This document shows positions 7,989 to 17,080 of a DNA stretch of 42,269 nt, in pieces. The translations under genes and the position numbers were made by a program. Position 1 is the stretch's first letter. Every line of letters starts with the position of its first letter. Source of the stretch: Alphaproteobacteria bacterium 65-37 (lineage in GTDB: Bacteria; Pseudomonadota; Alphaproteobacteria; Reyranellales; Reyranellaceae); contig MKRV01000018.1 of NCBI GenBank assembly GCA_001897995.1, positions 1 to 42,269 of the forward strand, written 5' to 3'. The notes below the pieces were generated by a model that was not told the DNA's origin, did no database searches, and saw only the letters and a list, made by a program, of their open reading frames with translations.

Positions 7989-9578
7989 TCAGCGGGCCGT
8001 CTTGTCCATGTTCCAGAAGACGGTCGCTGCCGGCGTCGCCAGGATGCCGTGCACCTTGGTGCTGTAGGCGCCGATGGTGAACCATTCGCCGAGCGGGAAG
8101 TAGAGCCCGGCCCGCACGGCCAAGGTCTGGATTTCGGCGGCGATCGCCTTGCGCTTAGCGGGATCCTGCTCGCGCGCGAAGCGGTCGCGCAGCTCTTCCA
8201 TGGTCTTGTCGCAGGGCCAGCCGCCGGTCGCCTTGTCGCAAGCGGCATTCAGGAAGGCGGAGACCACAGGATCGATCACGTCGAGGGCGCCCCAGCTCGC
8301 CGTCACCAGGTTCCAGCCGCGCTGGTCGGGCGGGTCGCGGCGCACGAAGCGGCTGATCTGCGTCTGCCAGTCCATCGACTGCATGTCGACCTTGAAGCCG
8401 GCCCGTTCGAGCTGTGCCTTGGCGACCGGCGCCAGCCGCGCGATGGCCGGCACGTCCGTGGCATGCAGCAGGACGATCGGCTCGCCCTTGTAGCCGGCTT
8501 CCGCCAGCAGCTCCTTGGCCTTGGCGACATTGCCTTCGAGGCGGCCCTCCATCCCGGCGTCGCTGGCCAAGGGCGTACCGCAGACGAAGTAGGACTTGCA
8601 GGTCCGGTAGTAACGCGGATCGCCGATGGCCGCGACGACGTAGTCCGGCTGGTTCACGAGGTAACCCAGCGCTTCGCGGACCTTGGGATTGTCGAAGGGA
8701 GGATGCAGCCAGTTGGGCCGCAGGCTGAACTGGTTGGGCAAGGTGTTGCGCACGACGGCCAGCGACTTGTCCTTCTCGACCAGCGGCAACAGATCGACCG
8801 AGATCAGCTCGACGGCATCGATCTCGCCCGCCTGCAGGGCGCTGATGGCGGTCTGCGGATCGGGGATCGCCACCCATTCGATCCGGTCGAGCTTGGCGAC
8901 CTTGCCGCCCGCGAAGTTGCTGGGCGGTTCCGGCCGCGGCTTGTAGGCCGCGTTGCGGACATAGACCGTCTTCTCGCCGGGCTTCCATTCGTCGGCCTTG
9001 AACTTGAACGGGCCGGAGCCGATCGACTCGGTGATCTGCTGGTTTCCGGGCGTTTTTGCCAGCCGTTCGGGCATCATGAAGGGCACGACGCCACCGGGCT
9101 TGGCGAGCGATTCCAGGACGAAGGCATAGGGGCCCGACAAGGTCAGCCGGATGGTGCGAGGATCGACGGCGACCAGCTCCTTGAGGTTGGCCAGCAGTTT
9201 CTGGCCCATCGTGTCGCGCGGCATCCAGCGCTGCAGCGAGGCCACGCAGTCGGCCGCCGTCACCGGCGTGCCGTCGTGCCAGGCCAGGCCTTCGCGCAGG
9301 ACGAAGGTATATTCCAGCCCGTCGGCGCTGACGGTATGGCGTTCCACCATCTGCGGCTGCGGCTTGAGATCGGCGTCGACGCTGAACAGCGTGTCGTAGA
9401 CGAGATAGCCATGGGTGCGGCTGATCTGGATCGACGACCAGACCGGATCGACGATCTTGAGGTCCGAGGACATGACGATCTTGAGCGTGCTCTCGGCCTG
9501 CGCTGCATTGGGCAGCGCCGCCGCCAGAACGGCCGCCGACAACGCCGCCATCGCCCACCTTGTCGATTGCCCGATCAC
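7989..9578 (-). CDS. ABC transporter solute-binding protein, peptide/nickel (SBP_bac_5) family
   Basis: The 529-aa protein starts at GTG 9578, behind GGGAAGGG, with a signal peptide (VIGQSTRWAMAALSAAVLAA, cleavage near AQA). Family-5 features follow: STLKIVMSSDLKIVDPVWSS, YDTLFSVDADLKPQPQMVE, GLEYTFVLREGLAWHDGTPV, SIGSGPFKFKADEWKPGEK, and a KAKELLAEAGYKGEP repeat typical of these receptors. The longer frame to 9824 is not used. Such receptors deliver peptides, nickel chelates or other organic ligands to Dpp-type permeases. No permease lies on this strand, so it may serve the operon that starts on the opposite strand or be an orphan receptor. The ligand is unknown. Confidence 0.92.
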   Translation of the reverse strand: MIGQSTRWAMAALSAAVLAAALPNAAQAESTLKIVMSSDLKIVDPVWSSIQISRTHGYLVYDTLFSVDADLKPQPQMVERHTVSADGLEYTFVLREGLAWHDGTPVTAADCVASLQRWMPRDTMGQKLLANLKELVAVDPRTIRLTLSGPYAFVLESLAKPGGVVPFMMPERLAKTPGNQQITESIGSGPFKFKADEWKPGEKTVYVRNAAYKPRPEPPSNFAGGKVAKLDRIEWVAIPDPQTAISALQAGEIDAVELISVDLLPLVEKDKSLAVVRNTLPNQFSLRPNWLHPPFDNPKVREALGYLVNQPDYVVAAIGDPRYYRTCKSYFVCGTPLASDAGMEGRLEGNVAKAKELLAEAGYKGEPIVLLHATDVPAIARLAPVAKAQLERAGFKVDMQSMDWQTQISRFVRRDPPDQRGWNLVTASWGALDVIDPVVSAFLNAACDKATGGWPCDKTMEELRDRFAREQDPAKRKAIAAEIQTLAVRAGLYFPLGEWFTIGAYSTKVHGILATPAATVFWNMDKTAR

Positions 9579-9723
9579 CCTTTGGCCCTTCCCTTGCAAG
9601 TCATCGGCGCAACATGATCGGTGACGGCGCCCGCGTCCATCACGCGGACTGACGCGCTGGGCTCTTGCGGCAGGGGGCGTGCGATGGTCAGATCGTCCCA
9701 ATGAGAATTGGAGGGATGGAGTA

Positions 9724-11319
9724 ATGAAACCTTGGAGTTGGCTGGCAGGTGCGGCGCTGGCCGTCCTCGCGGTCGGAACCGTCCAGGCCCAGGACACGCC
9801 GCGCAAGGGCGGTGTCCTGCGCATGACGGCGCCCTATGCCGCGAGTTTCGGCAGTCTCGATCCGCACGCGACGCCGCGCGCCCAGGACGACATCGTCAAC
9901 AAGGCGATCCACCGCACACTTTATAATTGGGACACCAAGGCCGGAAAGCTGGCGCTGGAGCTGGCCAAATCGGTCTCCGTGTCCGAAGACGGCCTCACCT
10001 ACACCTTCAAGCTCCGGGACGACGCCTACTTCCATAACGGCCGCAAGATGACGGCCGACGACATCATCTGGTCCTATACGCGCATCATGGACGGCAGCAA
10101 GGGCTACCCGGCCGCCCGCTACGTCCGCATCATCAAGGGCGCGGTCGACGTCGAGAAGGGCCAGGCCAAGGAGATCTCCGGCCTCAAGAAGGTCGACGAC
10201 TTCACCCTGCAGATGACGCTCACCGACCGGGTCGATCCGGGCTACTACTTTTTCCCCGGCTCGACGGCCATCCTGCCCAAGGAAGAGGTCGAAAAGGGCA
10301 ACTTCGCCTCCAATCCGGTCGGTCTCGGCCCCTTCAAATTCAAGGAGCACGTTCCGGGCTCGCGCGTTGTCACCGAGCGCTTCGACAAGTTCTACAAGCC
10401 CGGCAAACCCTATCTCGACCGCGTCGATATCCTGATCATGGCGGAGGCTGCCGCCCGCGACGTCGCCTTCCGTAACAAGGAGATCGACACCTCGATCCTG
10501 GGGCCGGCGCAGTACGTCGCCTACCGGGCCGATCCGCAGCTTTCCAAGGGCATCCTCGAAGTCGCCGAGATGTTCACGCGCTCGATGTTCATGAACCTCG
10601 AGTCGATCAAGCCGTTCCAGGACAAGCGTGTCCGTCAGGCGATCAACTATGCGATCGACTCCGATCTGATCATCAAGCGCCTGGTCAAGGACAAGGCCTA
10701 TCGCGCGACGAGCTGGCTGCCGCCGTCGGCCGCCGCCTTCGACAAGACGGCCAAGCCCTATCCCTACGATCCGGAGAAGGCCAAGAAGCTGCTGGCCGAA
10801 GCGGGCTACCCCAACGGCTTCGAGTTCGAATGGACGACCAGCCAGAACGAGAGTTGGGGTCTGCCGATCGTCGAGGCGGTGCTGCCGATGCTGGCCAAGG
10901 TCGGCATCAAGGCCAAGCCCAAGATGACCGAAGCCACGGTGCTGACCGAGCTCCTGATGAAGGGCGAGTACACCTCGCTGATCGGCTCGAGCCTGACCGG
11001 CCCGGATTCGCTCGCGACGCTGCAGTGCTACTACTCCAAGACGCCGCGAACCGCCTGCAACTACACCAGCTTCAAGAGCGCCGAGTTCGACAAGCTGTTC
11101 GAGGATGCCGGCAAGGAAGGCGACATGGCCAAGCGCGACGAGATCCTCAAGAAGGCCAACAACCTGGTCTACGAGGAAGCGCCGGTCTGGTTCTTCAACT
11201 ACAACAAGGCGGTGCTCGCCCATCAGCCGTGGGTGCACGGCCTGCAGGCCAACCCGACCGAGATCACGCACCAATATCCCGAAGACATCTGGGTCGACGC
11301 AAGCTCGCCCGCCAAGTAG
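9724..11319 (+). CDS. ABC transporter solute-binding protein, dipeptide-type (SBP_bac_5)
   Basis: The 531-aa protein begins MKPWSWLAGAALAVLAVGT, a signal peptide with cleavage after VQAQ. GGAGGGATGGAG lies just upstream. Family motifs include HRTLYNWDTKAGKLALELAK, YTFKLRDDAYFHNGRKMTAD, PVGLGPFKFKEHVPGSR, and PYDPEKAKKLLAEAGYPNGF near residues 355-375. It is the first gene of a complete Dpp-type ABC operon, so it is the cognate receptor. It is divergent from another family-5 receptor across 145 bp, which must contain both promoters. Peptides are the usual guess, but the family also binds sugars, metals and opines, so the ligand is not assigned. Confidence 0.93.
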   Translation: MKPWSWLAGAALAVLAVGTVQAQDTPRKGGVLRMTAPYAASFGSLDPHATPRAQDDIVNKAIHRTLYNWDTKAGKLALELAKSVSVSEDGLTYTFKLRDDAYFHNGRKMTADDIIWSYTRIMDGSKGYPAARYVRIIKGAVDVEKGQAKEISGLKKVDDFTLQMTLTDRVDPGYYFFPGSTAILPKEEVEKGNFASNPVGLGPFKFKEHVPGSRVVTERFDKFYKPGKPYLDRVDILIMAEAAARDVAFRNKEIDTSILGPAQYVAYRADPQLSKGILEVAEMFTRSMFMNLESIKPFQDKRVRQAINYAIDSDLIIKRLVKDKAYRATSWLPPSAAAFDKTAKPYPYDPEKAKKLLAEAGYPNGFEFEWTTSQNESWGLPIVEAVLPMLAKVGIKAKPKMTEATVLTELLMKGEYTSLIGSSLTGPDSLATLQCYYSKTPRTACNYTSFKSAEFDKLFEDAGKEGDMAKRDEILKKANNLVYEEAPVWFFNYNKAVLAHQPWVHGLQANPTEITHQYPEDIWVDASSPAK

Positions 11320-11332
11320 CCCAGAACAAGGA

Positions 11333-11388
11333 TCCCTCGCCATGGCTCGGGATGACACCATCGTTGTCATCCCGAGCGCAGCGAGGGA
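11333..11388. repeat. Palindromic repeat between receptor and permease genes
   Basis: CTCGGGATGACA (11346-11357) pairs perfectly with TGTCATCCCGAG (11365-11376) around a 7-nt loop. An outer 8-bp stem, TCCCTCGC / GCGAGGGA (11333-11340 and 11381-11388), extends it. This resembles intergenic repeats scattered through many alphaproteobacterial genomes. Lying 3' of the receptor gene and 5' of the permease gene, the hairpin could protect the receptor mRNA or partly terminate transcription, giving more receptor than permease (inference). Confidence 0.7.
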
Positions 11389-11417
11389 CCTTTCTCTCCA
11401 TCATTGAATAGTCGGTA

Positions 11418-12353
11418 ATGCTTCTCGTCCTCGGCCGCCGCCTCGCCAACGTCATCCCGACGCTGCTTGCCGTCATTGCCCTCGTCTTCCTGCTGTTCTC
11501 CGTCCTGCCCGGCAGCTTCATCTCCGGCATGAACGAGGATGGGCGCTCGACCATCGACCCGGCGGTGATGGAGCGCATGCGCAAGGAGATGGGCCTCGAC
11601 GATCCCCTGCCCGAACGCTTCGCCAAGTACGTCGCGGCCACCGCGACCGGCGATCTCGGCATCTCGTTCCGCACCCGCGAGCCGGTCACCAAGATGATCG
11701 CCATCCGCATCTGGCCGTCGCTGAAGCTGGTCCTGGCGGCCATGGCCTTCGCCATCGCGGTCGGCGTGACCCTGGGGTTCCTGGCCGCGCTGAAGCCCGG
11801 CAGCCTGATCGACACCGTGTCCATGGTCGGCGCCATTTCAGGCCTGTCACTGTCGCAGTTCTGGTTCGGCCTGATGCTGATGTACCTGTTCGCCCTGAAG
11901 CTGCAATGGTTGCCGAGCTTCGGCTACGGCGACGGCGGCCTGCGCAACCTCATCCTGCCAGCGATCGCCCTGGGGGTCGGCCCGATGGCCCTGCTGGCCC
12001 GCACCACGCGCGCCGCCGTGCTCGACGTGCTCAACGCCGACTTCGTCCGCACCGCGCGCAGCAAGGGCATGAGCGAGCGGCGCGTCGTGGAATGGCACGT
12101 GCTGCGCAATGCCCTGGTCCTGGTCATCACCATCGTCGGCCTGCAGTTCGGCTCGCTGATGGGCCAGGCGGTCGTGGTCGAGAAGCTGTTCGCCTGGCCG
12201 GGCATCGGCTCGCTGATGGTCGATTCGGTGTTCCAGCGCGACATGCCGACCGTCCAGGGCTGCATCCTGATGATCGTGCTGTTCTTCCTCGCCATCAACA
12301 CACTGGTCGATCTCGCCTATGTCGTGATCGATCCCCGGATCCGCTACCGATGA
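11418..12353 (+). CDS. ABC transporter permease, DppB type
   Basis: This 311-aa integral membrane protein starts MLLVLGRRLANVIPTLLAVI, the typical opening of DppB/OppB permeases. A periplasmic loop contains DDPLPERFAKYVAATATGDL. About six membrane segments are present. The cytoplasmic EAA loop that docks on the ATPase lies near residues 193-235 (RTTRAAVLDVLNADFVRTA, then SKGMSERRVVEWHVLRNAL). Its stop overlaps the next permease start in ATGA. It would form the channel heterodimer with that permease. Confidence 0.94.
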   Translation: MLLVLGRRLANVIPTLLAVIALVFLLFSVLPGSFISGMNEDGRSTIDPAVMERMRKEMGLDDPLPERFAKYVAATATGDLGISFRTREPVTKMIAIRIWPSLKLVLAAMAFAIAVGVTLGFLAALKPGSLIDTVSMVGAISGLSLSQFWFGLMLMYLFALKLQWLPSFGYGDGGLRNLILPAIALGVGPMALLARTTRAAVLDVLNADFVRTARSKGMSERRVVEWHVLRNALVLVITIVGLQFGSLMGQAVVVEKLFAWPGIGSLMVDSVFQRDMPTVQGCILMIVLFFLAINTLVDLAYVVIDPRIRYR

Positions 12354-13204
12354 GCATTGCCGTCAAGCTGCCCCGCCTCCGGCTGAAGGGCGGGACGTCC
12401 CTCTGGATCGGCGGCGGCCTGGTCGCCATCGCCATCACCTCGGCCATCCTGGCGCCGTGGCTCGCCCTTACCGACCCGGTGATGGACGCCAACCTGATGA
12501 ATGCCGAGATCCCGCCCGGCTGGGAATTTCCCTTCGGCACCGATGCCCAGGGCCGCGACATCTACTCGCGCATCCTCTACGGCGCCCGCATCTCGTTGAG
12601 CGTCGGCATCATCAGCCAGATCTGCAACAGCCTGATCGGCGTCACTCTGGGCCTCACCGCCGGCTACTGGGGCGGCTGGTGGGACGATATCGTGAGCGGC
12701 CTCACCAACCTGATGCTGGCGATCCCGTCGCTGGTCTTTGCGCTCGCCATCATGGCGATCCTCGGGCCCGGCCTGACCAGCCTGATCATCGCGCTCGGCC
12801 TCACCAGCTGGTCCTACTCCTGCCGCATCGCCCGCGCCCAGGTCCTGTCCTTGAAGAGCCAGGGCTACATCCAGGCCGCCCGCATCCTGGGCTACGGCGA
12901 CCTGCGCATCATGTTCACCCAGATCCTGCCCAACATCCTGGGACCGCTGATCGTGATCGCCACGCTGGGCATGGGTGGCGCTATCCTGGCAGAAGCCGCC
13001 CTGTCGTTCCTCGGCCTCGGCATCCGGCCGCCCTTCCCGAGCTGGGGCAGCATGCTCTCCGAGGCGCGCGACCAGATCACGACGGCGCCCTGGCTCTCGG
13101 TGTTCCCGGGGCTTGCCATCTTCTTCACCGTGCTCGGCCTCAACCTGCTGGGAGATGGGCTACGCGACATCCTCGACCCGCAATCGACCTCGAGACGGGC
13201 ATGA
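12350..13204 (+). CDS. ABC transporter permease, DppC type
   Basis: The 284-aa protein starts at ATG 12350, which shares ATGA with the stop of the upstream permease gene. It has an N-terminal membrane helix (SLWIGGGLVAIAITSAILA), the DppC/OppC signature FPFGTDAQGRDIYSRILYGA and five further helices. The EAA loop reads ARAQVLSLKSQGYIQAARIL, and the C-terminal FLGLGIRPPFPSWGSML is characteristic of the family. It pairs with the DppB-like protein in the inner membrane. The frame extends upstream, but that part overlaps the previous gene and is not used. Confidence 0.94.
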   Translation: MSIAVKLPRLRLKGGTSLWIGGGLVAIAITSAILAPWLALTDPVMDANLMNAEIPPGWEFPFGTDAQGRDIYSRILYGARISLSVGIISQICNSLIGVTLGLTAGYWGGWWDDIVSGLTNLMLAIPSLVFALAIMAILGPGLTSLIIALGLTSWSYSCRIARAQVLSLKSQGYIQAARILGYGDLRIMFTQILPNILGPLIVIATLGMGGAILAEAALSFLGLGIRPPFPSWGSMLSEARDQITTAPWLSVFPGLAIFFTVLGLNLLGDGLRDILDPQSTSRRA

Positions 13205-13212
13205 GGGCGGAC

Positions 13213-14190
13213 ATGAGCACGCCGCTTCTCAAGGTCGAGAATCTGCGCATTGCGCTGGCCGGGCACGACGCCACCTACAGCGCCGTCGAGAACGTGTCGT
13301 TCGAGATCGGCCGCGGCGAAGCCTTCGGCCTGGTGGGCGAATCGGGCTGCGGCAAGAGCATCACGGCGCTGGCGGTGATGGGCCTGCTGCGCCGGCCGCT
13401 GTCGCTCGGCGGCGGTCGCATCGTGCTCGACGGTCAGGAGATCCAGGACGTCTCGGCCGCCGAGATGCGCCGGCTGCGCGGCAAGCGCATCGCGATGATC
13501 TTCCAGGAGCCGATGACGGCGCTCAATCCGTTGTCGCCGGTCGGCCGCCAGATCGCCGAGATGTTCGTGCTGCACCAGGGCATGGGCTGGAAGGAGGCAA
13601 TGGACCGCGCCGAGGACGCGTTGCGGCAGGTTCGCGTGCCCTCGCCCGAACGGCGCATCAAGGACTTCCCGCATCAGCTCTCCGGCGGCATGCGCCAGCG
13701 GGTGATGATCGCCATTGCGCTGGCCTGCGGGCCCGACCTGCTGGTCGCCGACGAGCCGACCACGGCGCTCGACGTCACGGTGCAGGCCGAGATCATCGAC
13801 CTGATGGCCGAGCTCTGCGCCGCCAAGGGTACGGCCATCCTGATGATCAGCCACGACCTCGGCCTGGTGGCCAACATGTGCAAGCGCGTCGCCGTCATGT
13901 ATGCCGGCCGCATCGTCGAAAGCCAGCCGGCCGACGCCATCTTCGCCACGCCCAGCCACCCCTACACCCGCGGCCTGGTCGATTCCCTGCCGCGCCTCGG
14001 CGAGCGGTCCAAGCGCGGACGCCAGCGACTGCGCGAGATCTCGGGCGTGGTGCCCTCGATCGCCGCCTATCCCGCCGGCTGCCGCTTCAATCCGCGCTGT
14101 TCCTCCGTCACCGATATCTGCCGCACGGTCGCGCCCGACGCGACCCCGTTGCCGGCCGACGGCCTCGTCAGGTGCCATCACCATGGCTGA
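13213..14190 (+). CDS. ABC transporter ATP-binding protein, DppD type
   Basis: The 325-aa ATPase contains Walker [14 protein letters not shown]-loop [11 protein letters not shown], signature [12 protein letters not shown], Walker [13 protein letters not shown] and switch His in [10 protein letters not shown]. The C-terminal oligopeptide-transporter extension has the cysteine cluster [14 protein letters not shown]. The start is placed at ATG 13213 behind GAGGGCGG. An in-frame ATG at 13201, overlapping the upstream stop as ATGA, is an equally possible start adding four residues. It powers the Dpp-type importer together with the following ATPase, whose gene overlaps it by 8 nt. Confidence 0.93.
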   Translation: MSTPLLKVENLRIALAGHDATYSAVENVSFEIGRGEAFGLVGESGCGKSITALAVMGLLRRPLSLGGGRIVLDGQEIQDVSAAEMRRLRGKRIAMIFQEPMTALNPLSPVGRQIAEMFVLHQGMGWKEAMDRAEDALRQVRVPSPERRIKDFPHQLSGGMRQRVMIAIALACGPDLLVADEPTTALDVTVQAEIIDLMAELCAAKGTAILMISHDLGLVANMCKRVAVMYAGRIVESQPADAIFATPSHPYTRGLVDSLPRLGERSKRGRQRLREISGVVPSIAAYPAGCRFNPRCSSVTDICRTVAPDATPLPADGLVRCHHHG

Positions 14191-15160
14191 TTCGCTGCTC
14201 TCCCTCGACGACCTCGCCGTCCATTTCAAGATCGGCAACGCCCTGGGCGGCGGCATCAAGACCCTGAAGGCCGTCGACGGCGTCACCCTGGACGTGAAGC
14301 CGGGCGAGTGCCTGGGCCTGGTCGGCGAATCGGGCTGCGGCAAGTCCACTCTGGCACTGGCCATCATGGGATTGCTGTCGCCGACCCGCGGTTCGGTCGG
14401 CATCGACGGCCTGCAGATCACCGACAGCAAGGCCGCGGACCGCATGAAAATGGCCCGCACGGTCCAGATGGTCTTCCAGGATCCTTACGCCTCGCTCAAT
14501 CCGCGGCAGACCGTGCGCCGCACGCTCGCCGATCCGCTGCGCCTGCACGGCATCACCGACAAGGCCGAGGTCGAAGGCCGCGTCATCGACATGATGGCCA
14601 AGGTCGGACTCCGGCCCGAGCAGGCCGACCGCTATCCGCACGAATTCTCCGGCGGCCAGCGCCAGCGCATCGGCATCGCCCGCGCCCTGATCCTGAAACC
14701 CAAGCTGGTGATCTGCGACGAGCCGGTCTCGGCTCTCGACGTGTCGATCCGCGCCCAGATCATCAATCTGCTGCTGGAGCTCAAGGACGAGCTCGGTCTC
14801 GCCTACATCATGATCAGCCACGATCTCGGCGTGGTCGAACATGTCAGCGACCGGGTGGCGGTCATGTATCTCGGCCGCATCGTCGAGCAGGGCGGCTGGC
14901 AGGAGATCTTCGAGGATCCGCGCCATCCCTATACGCGCGCCCTGATCGCCGCGATCCCCGATCCGTTCCATCGCGCCGCCATCAGCGACAAGGCCAAGGC
15001 ACGCGGCGAGATCCCCAGCGCGCTCAACCCGCCGCCGGGTTGCCATTTCCACCCGCGCTGCCCCCTCAAGGCCGATATCTGCGTGTCACAGGATCCGACC
15101 CTGGCCGCCGTCGCCGAGGGCCATCGCGCTGCTTGCCATTTTCGCGACCGCGTGAATTGA
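14183..15160 (+). CDS. ABC transporter ATP-binding protein, DppF type
   Basis: The 325-aa ATPase contains Walker [29 protein letters not shown] (a DppF/OppF hallmark around the Q-loop), signature FSGGQRQRIGIA, Walker B LVICDEPVSALD and ISHDLGVVEH. The C-terminal extension carries GCHFHPRCPLKADIC. The start at ATG 14183 overlaps the end of the DppD-like gene by 8 nt. It is the second nucleotide-binding subunit of the importer encoded from 9724 onward. Confidence 0.94.
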   Translation: MADSLLSLDDLAVHFKIGNALGGGIKTLKAVDGVTLDVKPGECLGLVGESGCGKSTLALAIMGLLSPTRGSVGIDGLQITDSKAADRMKMARTVQMVFQDPYASLNPRQTVRRTLADPLRLHGITDKAEVEGRVIDMMAKVGLRPEQADRYPHEFSGGQRQRIGIARALILKPKLVICDEPVSALDVSIRAQIINLLLELKDELGLAYIMISHDLGVVEHVSDRVAVMYLGRIVEQGGWQEIFEDPRHPYTRALIAAIPDPFHRAAISDKAKARGEIPSALNPPPGCHFHPRCPLKADICVSQDPTLAAVAEGHRAACHFRDRVN

Positions 15161-15175
15161 TGGGGCAAAAGCTCC

Positions 15176-16390
15176 ATGAAGTCGTCAGACGTCGACCGCA
15201 TCACCAACTGGATCGTCCGTCGCGGCCTGCAAGGCGCGCAGGAGGCCGACCTGCTGCGCGAGTTCTGCGAGAAATGCAATGCGGCCGGCCTGCCGATCGC
15301 GCGGGCACTCGTCGTCATCGACACCTTGCACCCCGTGCATGAAGGCACTGTCTTCCGTTGGCGCAACGACGATGTCGAAGAGAACGCCGTCACCAACTAT
15401 GGCCGCACGGTCGAAGGCGCCACCGCAGACACCTGGTATCGCAGCCCCTTCTATCACGTGCTGCAGACCGGCGGCGAAGAGCTGCGCCGGCGTATCGGCC
15501 AGGGTGAGCCGGCCGACTTTTCCATCATCCAGGACATGAAGGATCAGGGGCACACCGACTACGTCGTCTTCGTCTATCGGTTTGCAACCGATGCCACGAT
15601 CGGCGAGATGGATTGCGTCTATTCCGGCTGGTCGACACGCAGCCCCGACGGCTTCAGCGACGCGGGCATGTCCGCGCTTCGCCTGCTCGTGCCGGCCCTG
15701 GGGCTCGCGATCAAGAGCGCCGGGCTCGCCAATGTTGCGCACACGCTGGTCGAGACATATCTCGGTCGCGACGCCGGCCGTCGGGTGATCCAAGGCCGGA
15801 CCCAGCGCGGCGTCGCCGATCGCATCGAGGCCGCCCTGTGGTTCTCCGACCTGCGCGGCTACACAACCATCACCGACACCGCCTCACCCGGCGAGATCAT
15901 CCCGTTGCTGAACGACTATGCCGAAGTCGTCATTACGGCGATTCATGAGGCGGGCGGCGACGTGCTGAAGCTGATCGGCGACGGCACCTTGGCGCTGTTC
16001 CGTGCCGACGATCCGGCCGAAGCCTGCCGCCGGGCGCTGCAGGCCGAGGAAAATCTCCGCGTGCGAATCGGGGAGCTGAATGAGAGGCGCAAGGCCGAGG
16101 AGCGGCCCATCACCTCCGTCTATATCGGCCTGCATGTCGGCGAGGTGTTCTACGGCAATGTCGGCAGCGTCGACCGGCTCGATTTCACAGTGGTGGGCCC
16201 GGCGGTCAACGAGACCAGCCGCATCGCCTCGATGTGTCGATCGGTCGACCGGCCGGTCCTGGTCTCCTCGGCCTTCGCCGCCTCCCTGTCGGCCACCGAG
16301 CGGACCATGCTGGTCTCGGTCGGCCGCTTCGCGTTGCGCGGCGTCGGCCGTGCCCAGGAGCTCTTCACGCTCGACCCGGAGCTGCTGTAA
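15176..16390 (+). CDS. Class III adenylate cyclase with N-terminal sensory-like domain
   Basis: This 404-aa protein has a C-terminal class III cyclase domain (about 215-390). Metal-binding aspartates are in WFSDLRGYTTI (D225) and LIGDGTLALF (D269). K265 and D336 sit at the positions that select ATP, which favours cAMP over cGMP. N345 and R349 in AVNETSR match the transition-state pair. The N-terminal ~200 residues form a soluble region found in many alphaproteobacterial cyclases and may sense a ligand. There are no membrane segments. It starts 15 nt after the transporter ATPase gene with no visible terminator between, so it may be transcribed with the uptake operon. Confidence 0.92.
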   Translation: MKSSDVDRITNWIVRRGLQGAQEADLLREFCEKCNAAGLPIARALVVIDTLHPVHEGTVFRWRNDDVEENAVTNYGRTVEGATADTWYRSPFYHVLQTGGEELRRRIGQGEPADFSIIQDMKDQGHTDYVVFVYRFATDATIGEMDCVYSGWSTRSPDGFSDAGMSALRLLVPALGLAIKSAGLANVAHTLVETYLGRDAGRRVIQGRTQRGVADRIEAALWFSDLRGYTTITDTASPGEIIPLLNDYAEVVITAIHEAGGDVLKLIGDGTLALFRADDPAEACRRALQAEENLRVRIGELNERRKAEERPITSVYIGLHVGEVFYGNVGSVDRLDFTVVGPAVNETSRIASMCRSVDRPVLVSSAFAASLSATERTMLVSVGRFALRGVGRAQELFTLDPELL

Positions 16391-16458
16391 GCCTTTGGTA
16401 TGGTTGTTCCACTCGGCCGGCCTGATAGGTTCGCCGCCGGACAACATCGGAGCAGCTC

Positions 16459-16950
16459 ATGGCAAAGACGCCCACCGCCCCCACCATCTCGATCGGCATC
16501 AAGGAAGCGGACCGCAAGAAGATCGCCGATGGGCTCAGCCATCTGCTGGCCGACACCTACACGCTCTATCTCACGACGCACAATTTTCACTGGAACGTGA
16601 CCGGACCGATGTTCACGTCGCTCCACACCATGTTCATGACGCAGTACACCGAACTCTGGAACGCCGTGGATCCGATCGCCGAGCGCATCCGCTCGCTGGG
16701 CTATCCCGCACCGGGTTCCTACGGCCAGTTCGGCAAGCTGAGCTCGCTCGCCGACGCGCCGGCCAAGCCGCCCAAGGCGCTCGACATGGTGCGTATCCTC
16801 GTAGACGGCCACGAGGCCGTGGCCCGAACCGCCCGTGGGGTCTTCCCGTTGGCCGACAAGGCGAGTGACGAGCCGACTGCCGACCTGCTCACCCAGCGCC
16901 TGACGGTGCACGAGCAGGCGGCATGGATGCTGCGATCGCTGTTGGAGTAG
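16459..16950 (+). CDS. dps: Dps/ferritin-like DNA-protection protein
   Basis: The 163-aa protein has the Dps four-helix fold with [19 protein letters not shown] and [18 protein letters not shown]. Dps 12-mers oxidise and store iron at inter-subunit ferroxidase sites and shield DNA from peroxide. Aligned by spacing to Listeria Dps, the site residues are H44, H56, D71 and E75, all kept. The fifth, normally Asp or Glu, is Met60. This could weaken ferroxidase activity (inference). It stands alone, 68 bp after the cyclase gene. Confidence 0.92.
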   Translation: MAKTPTAPTISIGIKEADRKKIADGLSHLLADTYTLYLTTHNFHWNVTGPMFTSLHTMFMTQYTELWNAVDPIAERIRSLGYPAPGSYGQFGKLSSLADAPAKPPKALDMVRILVDGHEAVARTARGVFPLADKASDEPTADLLTQRLTVHEQAAWMLRSLLE

Positions 16951-17080
16951 AAACCGCCAGGCGAATCCAACTTTCGCTTGTAAAAATTCCGGATCCCGGC
17001 TTGCGCCCGTTCCTCCCAGCTGCCTACCATGACGGCAACAACGAAGCCGTCCAACGAGACGGCAGTCCTGGGAGGACAGC

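Noticed and set aside
9579..9824. N-terminal extension of the leftward peptide-binding protein
   Set aside because: It would cross into the divergent receptor's gene and put a signal peptide 80 residues inside the protein. GTG 9578 behind GGGAAGGG gives a normal leader.
12892..14460. 522-aa minus-strand frame, and similar long antisense frames opposite 1.6-3.8 kb, 6.0-7.5 kb, 8.0-9.6 kb and 30.3-31.7 kb
   Set aside because: Each mirrors a well-supported gene on the other strand and is rich in Arg, Ala, Gly and His without recognisable domains.
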